In this document: positions 1 through 6,400 of the stretch, one piece after another | How the letters are laid out: every line of letters starts with the position of its first letter | Numbering within the stretch: the first letter of the stretch is position 1 | Assembly: GCA_035535015.1 (NCBI GenBank) | Contig: DATLQU010000012.1 | Coordinates: 1 to 11,048 of the forward strand | Origin: Palsa-661 sp035535015 | GTDB lineage: Bacteria; Actinomycetota; Acidimicrobiia; Acidimicrobiales; UBA8190 | Direction of reading: 5' to 3' | DNA: 11,048 nucleotides | Translations under genes and position numbers: made by a program | Notes under the pieces: model-generated | The model's database searches: none | What the model was told of the DNA's origin: nothing | Seen by the model: only the letters and a program-made list of their open reading frames with translations

Positions 1-120
1 TCCGTGTCCTGAGTGGCCGGATCAGTTGGAGAACGGGACGGTGAAGAGTACAGTCACTGCCAAACACGTTGGGGTTGCAGGCCACCGTCCGATGTCTGGA
101 GGGCGGGAGGGAACCTGCCG

Positions 121-133
121 GGGGAGGGACGTC
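121..133 (+). promoter_or_regulatory. ribosome binding site deciding the esterase start
   Basis: A purine-rich block with GGAGG at 123-127 sits six bases before GTG 134. No comparable block precedes the upstream in-frame GTG at 26, which would also bury the signal peptide inside the protein. Confidence 0.7.
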
Positions 134-1030
134 GTGAAAAAGAGCATCGCCATGAGGACCGTCTGTGCCGCGATAGTGGTGATGAGCATCGCTGCTGTTG
201 TGGCTCTACCCGGCGCCAGCCAGGCGACCACGAGCGCGAAGAAGTACTACGTGTCGTTGGGAGACTCGTATTCGGTGGGATATCAGCCTTCCCCGACCCC
301 CGGCGCCACGAGCGGTTACACGGGGTATGTCGCCAAGAAGCTCAAGTATCAGTTGGAGAATTTCGGTTGTGGCGGAGCGACGACCTCATCGATCTTGAAC
401 ACCGTGGGATGCACCGGTGGGTTCGGGCCACCGGCGGCCACAGATGCGGTCGCGTACCCGACGCAGACACAGATCGCGGCGGCTGACGCATTTCTCACCG
501 CGCATCCGGGCCAGATCGGCTTGATCACCGTGTCGATTGGCGGTAACGACGTCACCAGTTGCGCCAGCGACCCCAGTCCCACCACCTGCGTGGCCGCCGC
601 CACGGGCGCCATCACGACGAACGTGACCACATTGGCCACGGACCTGCGTGCCGCGGCGGGCGCCGGCGTGCCCATCGTCGGTCTCACGTACCCTGACGTG
701 CTCCTGGGCGAGTGGGTCTATCCCACCTTCCCGGCCAGCAGCGCCGATCAGAGCCTGGCCACGGCGTCCGTGACTGCGTTCCAGACGTTGATCAATCCGG
801 CTCTCCAGAAGGCGTATGCGGCCGCCGGTGGAACCTTCGTCGACGTGACGTCCGCCACCGGCGCCTACACGCCTCTCACGACCCTGGCCAAGCTGAGTCC
901 TTATGGCAAGATCCCGAAAGCCGTCGTCGAGGTGTGCAAGCTGACGTGGTTCTGCCAGTTGGGCAACATCCATGCGAATAGCAAGGGCTATAAGGACATC
1001 GGAAAGCTCATAACGAAATCCCTCTCCTGA
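134..1030 (+). CDS. secreted SGNH/GDSL-type hydrolase (esterase/lipase-like)
   Basis: Encodes 298 residues. GTG at 134 is chosen because GGAGG (123-127) lies six bases upstream and it gives a good signal peptide: Lys2-Lys3, a hydrophobic stretch near residues 10-25, and a likely cut after Ser-Gln-Ala (residue 31). ATG at 152 is possible but shortens the basic n-region. Mature-protein landmarks of the SGNH family are the nucleophile block GDSYS (Ser45), the GGND block (136-139, oxyanion-hole Gly and Asn) and a C-terminal His280 in NIHANSKGY. The usual Asp three residues before the His is absent (Gly277), so the active site may be a Ser-His dyad or use a backbone carbonyl. Known family members deacylate lipids, acetylated sugars or other esters; the substrate here cannot be read from sequence. 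Several cysteines suggest extracytoplasmic disulfides. It lies upstream of, and co-directional with, the beta-helix gene, but 223 bases apart. Confidence 0.9.
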   Translation: MKKSIAMRTVCAAIVVMSIAAVVALPGASQATTSAKKYYVSLGDSYSVGYQPSPTPGATSGYTGYVAKKLKYQLENFGCGGATTSSILNTVGCTGGFGPPAATDAVAYPTQTQIAAADAFLTAHPGQIGLITVSIGGNDVTSCASDPSPTTCVAAATGAITTNVTTLATDLRAAAGAGVPIVGLTYPDVLLGEWVYPTFPASSADQSLATASVTAFQTLINPALQKAYAAAGGTFVDVTSATGAYTPLTTLAKLSPYGKIPKAVVEVCKLTWFCQLGNIHANSKGYKDIGKLITKSLS

Positions 1031-1253
1031 CAGAGTCGGGCCGCGAGCGAGTCGTGCCGAGGCCGTCCGTTGGGGGCGAATTGGGGTCTCAGGGCTCCGA
1101 CTTCATCAAAAATGAGGGTGCAAAGATTGAGGAGGATTTCGTAGCGTCCTTAAGAGCAAACGTGGGGTGACTTCCAGGAGCTGACGAAAAATGTCCTGGT
1201 CGCTCGTCTACCATGTCTAAAACGGGGTGTACCGGACGGGGGGCGTCGGGGTT
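1031..1253. other. intergenic region upstream of the beta-helix gene
   Basis: This 223-base gap has no credible full-length gene. Roughly 1090-1220 is clearly AT-richer than its surroundings and is the likely promoter region for the beta-helix gene, although I cannot assign -35 and -10 boxes. It contains the inverted repeat and nine-codon reading frame described separately. The minus-strand open frame that crosses it looks like a shadow of the beta-helix gene. I see no convincing terminator behind the esterase. Confidence 0.6.
1174..1220 (+). promoter_or_regulatory. small upstream reading frame with a stem covering its ribosome site
   Basis: CCAGGA (1174-1179) is repeated inverted as TCCTGG (1194-1199), giving a six-base-pair stem with a 14-base loop. 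The left arm overlaps AGGAG (1176-1180), and ATG at 1191 opens a nine-codon frame (MSWSLVYHV) ending in TAA at 1218-1220, just upstream of the beta-helix gene. The arrangement resembles a leader peptide whose ribosome site can be sequestered. A match this small can arise by chance, so it is a weak candidate. Confidence 0.2.
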
Positions 1254-4121
1254 ATGACAGAGCGGGACCGCATTTTTAGAGTGCAAGGGCGATGGAACCG
1301 GGGCGGTCGCCACACCGGACGGACCTTTCTGCGGATCCTGGGTGCCTGTACCCTCGCCGGGCTCTGTGTCTCGGCGATAGCGGGAGAGGCCTCCGCCAGG
1401 GGCGGCGGCGGCTCGGGCCCCAACTATTACGTGTCCAGCTCGGGCCAGGATGCGAGCAATGACTGCGTCAGCCACCACTTCCCCTGTCAGACGATCGCCC
1501 ACGCCCTGGTCGAACAGGGGATCTTCGGTAACGGCGGCACGATCCACGTCGGCCCAGGGACGTACACGGGGCAGTTGTCCATCGGCGCGCTGAACAGCAG
1601 CGTGACGATCGTCGGGACCTCGACCACGAAGACCGTGATCCAACCCCCGGCAACAGGTCTGACCGGTTCGGTCGACCCCAACAGTGTCAACCCGGTCCAT
1701 GCCATCATCGACATCTCGCGCGGTGCCAGCAATGTCGCCATCGAGAAGCTCACGGTGAACGGGACGAACGGAGTGTCCTCACTCGATACCGACGGCCAGG
1801 GCTGCGCGCAGAGCTACGTCGGTATCTTTTTCGACGATGCATCGGGGACGGTGTCCGGTGCCAAAGTCAACGGCATGGACGTTCCTTCTGACCAGTTGGA
1901 CACCTGCACGTCGGGTAGGGGCATCTATGTGGCCAGTGACGGCTCGGCCAGCTCCACGGTCACGATGAACCAGGTGTCTCTTGCCGCTGCGTCGTGTACG
2001 TCCACCCTGGCGCTGCCGTTGGCGGTCGGAACGTACAGCGGGACATACGTCAGCGTGAAGCGCATCAAGCATAGCAAGACCTGCAAATTCCACGGCGGCC
2101 CCGTCTTGATCGACGGGGCGCTGCTGCAGGCCCAACCCTTTGGCACCCGCACCATCACGGTCACCGGCACCATGCCCTATCAGGCTCCCGGAGGCTCCAT
2201 CGTTTCCTTCACCCCGTTGGCTTCGGCCTACGACGACGCCGGGATCGTGTGTGAGAACGCCACGACCTCGTGCGCCATCTCCGGCGGGACCGTTCAGGGC
2301 ATGGGGCCCAACGACCAGGTCAGTCAAAACGGGATCGAGATCTTGGGGGCATCGGCCACTATTGATTCCACCAAGGTCTCCAACAATTCCTTCACCGGTG
2401 GTGTCGCCGGGGAGGCGTCGGCCGGGATCAAGGCGGTGAACGGCGGGACGGTGGAGCTCACCGGCAATTCTGTGACCAACAATGACATCAACATCGACGG
2501 CACCTGGAATCCGGCGCTCGGCGTCACCGATCCACCGACCTATCCGCCGCTCAGCCCCGGTCGCGCCGCTACGACCCCCGACGCGATCACGACCGCTGGA
2601 CAAAGCACGCTCACGTCGGCCACGGCGAACTTCCAGCTCTCAGACGTTGGGCGCTCGGTTGCGGCAGTGTTCACCTATCCGGACGGCGCAGTCAATGTGA
2701 ATGCGAACTTCAGCGACGGCGTCACCAACGGGACGAACGTCTTCACCTCGGCCACCGCCAACTTCACCTCGGCTGACGTGGGCCTGCCCATCGTGGAGAC
2801 CGACGCCCAGACGGAGATCTTCGCCAACACCGTCATTACGGCGGTGAGCAATTCGACCACGGTAACGCTGTCGCACGCCGCGCCCAGTCCGGCGACGGGG
2901 ATCGCTTTCAACCTCCCGATGCGCCCCACGACGTTCACGTCCGCCTCCGCTGACTTCACGACCGCCGACGTCGGTAAACCTATCGTGGAGGCCGACTTCC
3001 ACGGTGTCATTCCGCTCGGCACCACCATCTCGACCGTATTGAGCACCACGTCCGTCCTGGTGTCGAACACCCTGGCCGGTTCGGCCACGAGTATCTCGTT
3101 CACTCTTCCCTCTCGTCCGAACGGGATCAATCCGGGCACCTATATCGCCGGAGTCATTTCGCCGGCCGTGGCGCTTTTGAGTCAACCGGCCAATCAGACT
3201 ATGAGTGGCCTGGCGGTAACGCTTGGAGCGCTTCCTGGTACGTGGGCCGTCACGGGGAACACGGCGTCGTCAGCGACGGCACTGGGATCGTCGGCCGGAA
3301 CGCCGGGCTATGGGGAAGGAATAGAGATCGACAGCGTCGATGGTTGCGTCGATGGCAATCAGAATGCCGCCGTGGTGATTCGGGGCAACACGGCATCGAA
3401 CAACGCGCATGACGGGATCCTGTTCACAGGATCCAGCTGTGCCCTCATCGGAGGGACCGTTGCCGGCCAGAGCAACACCGCCTCGGGGAACCAGGTGGGA
3501 CTCAAGATGACGGGGCCCGGATCGGCTTGTTCTCCGTGCAGCGGACCATCATCACCGGGTTACGACAGCGCTGACAACATCGTGGTGGGGAATTCGTTCA
3601 GCAGCAACACCTTCGGGTTGATTGCCCGCGGACTCACGGCATCGCAGTCATACGGTGGACCGCCGAGCATCGGCCCGGCGACGACGGGCAATGTCTTGAA
3701 CGGCAATACGTGGAGTGCAAACACGGTGGCCAATGCCGTCGACTTCACCGGATGGGGAGGCCTCACCATCGGAGGTCTGTCGTTCACCCTCGGAGCCACC
3801 CCCGCCGGGAGCTACAACTCGCTGACGGCCACCAGCCCCCAGACACTGCCGGCGGGCCGGATCGTGGCGATCACGCAGGCTGGGTTGCCGGACCTCATCG
3901 TCCTGGTGTCCTCGGCGGTGACGGGAGCCACGACCATTCCGGTGACGCCCTTTACGGCCACGGGCGACTATACGGCTGGCGCCGCGCAAGTGAACCAATT
4001 CACCGACGTGTCGACGGCGAACACGTTCGGCTTGAGCACGCACGACAGCTGTGAACCGTCAGCCAATGGCTCCGCATCATTTGACGGGGTCACGTTCAGC
4101 GCCGGCTACTTCTCCTGCTGA
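1254..4121 (+). CDS. large secreted right-handed parallel beta-helix protein (pectin-lyase-like fold)
   Basis: Encodes 955 residues from ATG 1254. An in-frame GTG at 1227 would add nine residues; neither start has a strong ribosome site. An Arg-rich n-region, a hydrophobic core (about 25-43) and Ala-Ser-Ala (46-48) form a signal peptide. The mature protein opens with YYVSSSGQD and a TIHVGPGTYTGQLSI strand pattern typical of secreted beta-helix proteins. Helix-like turns rich in Asn, Gly, Thr and Val recur around residues 96-175, 360-412 and 685-870, for example VVIRGNTASNN and NIVVGNSFSSN. Between them (about 453-625) lie three related beta motifs, listed separately. The C-terminus ends on Cys, with another Cys 22 residues earlier, perhaps a closing disulfide. 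Such proteins are polysaccharide lyases, hydrolases, tailspike-like depolymerases or non-catalytic surface proteins. I find no catalytic signature, so the activity is unknown. No LPXTG anchor or C-terminal membrane helix is seen, so release or non-covalent attachment is likely. Confidence 0.88.
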   Translation: MTERDRIFRVQGRWNRGGRHTGRTFLRILGACTLAGLCVSAIAGEASARGGGGSGPNYYVSSSGQDASNDCVSHHFPCQTIAHALVEQGIFGNGGTIHVGPGTYTGQLSIGALNSSVTIVGTSTTKTVIQPPATGLTGSVDPNSVNPVHAIIDISRGASNVAIEKLTVNGTNGVSSLDTDGQGCAQSYVGIFFDDASGTVSGAKVNGMDVPSDQLDTCTSGRGIYVASDGSASSTVTMNQVSLAAASCTSTLALPLAVGTYSGTYVSVKRIKHSKTCKFHGGPVLIDGALLQAQPFGTRTITVTGTMPYQAPGGSIVSFTPLASAYDDAGIVCENATTSCAISGGTVQGMGPNDQVSQNGIEILGASATIDSTKVSNNSFTGGVAGEASAGIKAVNGGTVELTGNSVTNNDINIDGTWNPALGVTDPPTYPPLSPGRAATTPDAITTAGQSTLTSATANFQLSDVGRSVAAVFTYPDGAVNVNANFSDGVTNGTNVFTSATANFTSADVGLPIVETDAQTEIFANTVITAVSNSTTVTLSHAAPSPATGIAFNLPMRPTTFTSASADFTTADVGKPIVEADFHGVIPLGTTISTVLSTTSVLVSNTLAGSATSISFTLPSRPNGINPGTYIAGVISPAVALLSQPANQTMSGLAVTLGALPGTWAVTGNTASSATALGSSAGTPGYGEGIEIDSVDGCVDGNQNAAVVIRGNTASNNAHDGILFTGSSCALIGGTVAGQSNTASGNQVGLKMTGPGSACSPCSGPSSPGYDSADNIVVGNSFSSNTFGLIARGLTASQSYGGPPSIGPATTGNVLNGNTWSANTVANAVDFTGWGGLTIGGLSFTLGATPAGSYNSLTATSPQTLPAGRIVAITQAGLPDLIVLVSSAVTGATTIPVTPFTATGDYTAGAAQVNQFTDVSTANTFGLSTHDSCEPSANGSASFDGVTFSAGYFSC
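2610..2975 (+). repeat. three related beta-module motifs inside the beta-helix protein
   Basis: The 14-residue motif FTSATANFTSADVG occurs at 2742-2783, with close variants at 2610-2651 (LTSATANFQLSDVG) and 2934-2975 (FTSASADFTTADVG). The second and third copies are 192 bases (64 codons) apart and share downstream features: a TTVTLS-like / TSVLVS-like strand and an LPMRP / LPSRP ending. They therefore look like two full duplicated modules preceded by a shortened one. The pattern DVGxPI...IPxGTxI...V is common in secreted and phage-tail-like adhesive proteins. Confidence 0.75.
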
Positions 4122-4139
4122 GGGCCTTGGGTCGGCCCT
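4121..4139. terminator. possible bidirectional terminator between converging genes
   Basis: AGGGCC (4121-4126) and GGCCCT (4134-4139) form a six-base-pair stem with a seven-base loop, placed exactly between the stop of the beta-helix gene and the stop of the epimerase gene (4149). The position suits a shared terminator, but neither strand shows a T-run after the stem, so it is not a classical intrinsic terminator. Confidence 0.35.
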
Positions 4140-4148
4140 GGGGTGGGG

Positions 4149-5096
4149 CTACCGGGCCGCACCCTCGAACCAGTCCACTGTCAGCCGAAGGCCTTCGACG
4201 AGATCCACGGGCACGGTGTCGGGAAGAAGATTTCGCAGGAGGCGCTGGTCGGCCTGTGAGTGGGCGACGTCGCCCTGACGGGATCGGGCATGGCGGCGGG
4301 GGAGAGGGCGGCCGAGAACGGCCTCCAGGGCCTCTACGAGCTCGAGGAGCGACACCCTGCTACCGAAGGCGAGGTTGACCGGCGTGTCGTGCGTCAGCCG
4401 CTGGCGCAGCACGGCGGTAAGGACCTCGACCACGCTGCCCACATAGGTGAAGTCCCGGGTCTGGGTGCCGTCGCCGTTGATGGTGAGCGGCTCGCCCTTC
4501 AGGGCGGCGGAGATGAAGGCGGGGACCACGGCGGCGTAGGCGTGACCGGCCGTCTGGAGGGGGCCGAAGACGTTGAAGAAGCGGAAGACGAGCACGTCGA
4601 GGCCGAAGGAATGGCCGTAGGCCAGGGTGTAGGCCTCCGTCGCCAGTTTGCTCGCTGCGTAGGGGCTCAGCGGCAGCGCCACCATGCCCTCGCTCTTGGG
4701 CAGAGTCGGGTTGGCCCCGTAGACCGAGGACGACGAGGCCACCACCACGTGGGGCCGGGTCTCGGGGGGCGAGGCCCGGGCGGCTTCGAGCACTGAGAGC
4801 GTCCCCGTGGCGTTGGCCTCGTGAGAGGCCCAGGGGTCCTCCAGGGACCGGGGAACCGAGGGCCGGGCCGCCAGGTGCACGATGGCGTCGACGCCGGCCA
4901 CAAGGTCACCCACGGCGTCTCGGTCGAGGACGGTGCCTTCGACGAGTTCGACTCCGGAGACCCCGCTCAGGTTCTGTCGGTTCCCGGAGGACAGGTCGTC
5001 GAGGGCGATGATCCGGTCGACGTCCTCGGCCCCGGCCAGGGCCCGGCAGAGGTTGGCGCCGATGAAGCCGGCACCACCGGTGACGAGGATGTTCAC
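4149..5096 (-). CDS. NAD-dependent nucleotide-sugar 4-epimerase (GalE/WbpP-like, extended SDR)
   Basis: Encodes 315 residues from GTG 5096; no upstream in-frame start exists before the preceding gene's stop. Extended SDR features are the NAD-binding TGGAGFIG (6-13), an acidic DDLSSGN after the second strand, the Ser cluster SSSSVYG (121-127), and YxxxK with Tyr146 and Lys150. The substrate-side tail RQGDVAHSQAD (273-283) and the closing EGLxxTVDWF are typical of UDP-hexose and UDP-GlcNAc/GlcNAcA C4-epimerases such as WbpP. The length matches the family. Its TGA-free eight-base gap behind the UDP-sugar dehydrogenase suggests it acts on that enzyme's product, for example converting a UDP-GlcNAc uronate to the galacto form, in the cytoplasm. 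Alternatives are a plain UDP-Glc/UDP-GlcNAc 4-epimerase or a UDP-glucuronate epimerase; sequence alone does not decide. Confidence 0.9.
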   Translation of the reverse strand: MNILVTGGAGFIGANLCRALAGAEDVDRIIALDDLSSGNRQNLSGVSGVELVEGTVLDRDAVGDLVAGVDAIVHLAARPSVPRSLEDPWASHEANATGTLSVLEAARASPPETRPHVVVASSSSVYGANPTLPKSEGMVALPLSPYAASKLATEAYTLAYGHSFGLDVLVFRFFNVFGPLQTAGHAYAAVVPAFISAALKGEPLTINGDGTQTRDFTYVGSVVEVLTAVLRQRLTHDTPVNLAFGSRVSLLELVEALEAVLGRPLPRRHARSRQGDVAHSQADQRLLRNLLPDTVPVDLVEGLRLTVDWFEGAAR

Positions 5097-5104
5097 GGCA
5101 CGGC

Positions 5105-6400
5105 TTATAGCCGCTCCACCTGGGGTCCGTCCAGCCGGCCCCGGGTGTCGAGGACGTAGCGGGCGTGGGCGGTGACGAGGGTGTAGTCGAACGCCGCGTG
5201 GTCGGTGACGAGGACCACCCCGTCGGCGGCGGCCAGCTCGTCGGCGCTCAGGTCAACCAGGGTGAAGGGCCCGGCAGTGTCGAGCGCCAGATGGGGATCG
5301 GCCACCCGGACGTCGGCGCCGAGGGCGGCCAGGCGCCCGGCGATGACCGTCCCCGGGGCCTCCCGGGCGTCACCGGTGTTGGCCTTGTAGGCCAGACCGA
5401 GCAGGAGCACGCGTGAGCCCAACAGGGCCTTGCCCAGGCGGTTGAAGGCCACCACCAGGCGGCGGACCACATAGTCGGGCATGTGGGCGTTCACGTCGTT
5501 GGCCAGCTCCACGAAGCGGAACGACTCCCCGAGGCTCCGACGGACGGCCCAGGACAGATAGCTCGGGTCGACGGGCAGGCAGTGGCCGCCCACCCCCGGG
5601 CCGGGGGTGAAGCGCATGTAGCCGAAGGGCTTGGTGGAGGCGGCCCCGATGGCCTCCCAGATGTCGATGCCCAGGTCGCCGGCGAACATGGCCAGCTCGT
5701 TCACCAGGGCCACGTTCACGTGGCGGAAGGTGTTCTCGAGGAGCTTCACCAGCTCCGCCTCCCGGGTGCCCGAGACGGCCACGGTGGTGTCCACGATCCT
5801 GCTGTAGAAGCGGTCCACGGCGGCCAGGGAGCGGGCGTCGATGCCGGAGACCACCTTGGGGGTGGAGATGAGGTCCCAGGTGGTGTTGCCGGGGTCGATG
5901 CGCTCGGGGCTGTAGCCGAGGGAGAAGTCGTCGCTGGCTACCAGGCCCGACGTCTCCTCCAGGATGGGGCGGACGAGCTCCTCGGTGGTGCCCGGATAGG
6001 TGGTGGACTCGAGGATGACGGTGGCTCCGCGGCGCAGCTGACGGCCCACCATGGCCGCCGCCGCCTCCACGTAGGCCAGGTAGGGCTGGCCGTCCTTCAG
6101 GGGCGTGGGGACGTCGATGACGGCGATGTCGAATCCGGCGCAGTCCGCTTCGTCAGAGGTGGGCCGGTAGCGGCCGGTGGCCAGGGCCGCCGCCAGGGTG
6201 TCGTCGGAGATGTCCTCCACGTACGAGACGGCCGCCGCCAGGCGCTTGATGCGGGCCTGGTCGGTGTCGAAGCCGACCACCGTGAAACCGGCGTCGACGG
6301 CGGCCAGAGCCAGGGGGAGCCCCACGTAGCCCTGACCGATGACGACAAGCGTCTCGGGCCGGTCCGGCGCAGAGCCGGCCGGCCGATCCGCCAATGTCAC
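5105..6400 (-). CDS. nucleotide-sugar 6-dehydrogenase (UDP-GlcNAc/ManNAc dehydrogenase type)
   Basis: Encodes 431 residues from GTG 6400. It carries the N-terminal NAD-binding loop GQGYVG (22-27), followed by an acidic residue in VVGFDTD. Next come the family blocks ESTTYPGTTEE and YSPERIDPGN and a helix with KLLENTFRHVN. The active-site segment GPGVGGHCLPVDP holds the catalytic thiol Cys274, and a C-terminal UDP-binding domain starts with GLAYKANTGDAREAP. The enzyme oxidises the C6 alcohol of a UDP-sugar to the uronate in two NAD-dependent steps. The HCLPVDP and ENTFRHVN forms resemble WbpA/WecC/TviB (acetamido sugars) more than UDP-glucose dehydrogenases, so UDP-GlcNAc or UDP-ManNAc is the better guess. 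The start codon overlaps the stop of the upstream dehydratase (GTGA, 6400-6397), implying translational coupling. Confidence 0.93.
   Translation of the reverse strand: MTLADRPAGSAPDRPETLVVIGQGYVGLPLALAAVDAGFTVVGFDTDQARIKRLAAAVSYVEDISDDTLAAALATGRYRPTSDEADCAGFDIAVIDVPTPLKDGQPYLAYVEAAAAMVGRQLRRGATVILESTTYPGTTEELVRPILEETSGLVASDDFSLGYSPERIDPGNTTWDLISTPKVVSGIDARSLAAVDRFYSRIVDTTVAVSGTREAELVKLLENTFRHVNVALVNELAMFAGDLGIDIWEAIGAASTKPFGYMRFTPGPGVGGHCLPVDPSYLSWAVRRSLGESFRFVELANDVNAHMPDYVVRRLVVAFNRLGKALLGSRVLLLGLAYKANTGDAREAPGTVIAGRLAALGADVRVADPHLALDTAGPFTLVDLSADELAAADGVVLVTDHAAFDYTLVTAHARYVLDTRGRLDGPQVERL

Noticed and set aside
1031..1075. Terminator behind the esterase gene
   Set aside because: Only four-base TCGG/CCGA pairing and scattered GGCC matches were found, with no T-run.
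1338..1350. Lipobox-like LGAC in the beta-helix signal peptide
   Set aside because: The Cys lies in the middle of the hydrophobic core, with a better Ala-Ser-Ala cleavage site downstream, so a lipoprotein is unlikely.
1779..2603. Minus-strand 274-codon frame opposite the beta-helix gene
   Set aside because: No motif or ribosome site; the sense frame has a signal peptide and beta-helix pattern throughout.
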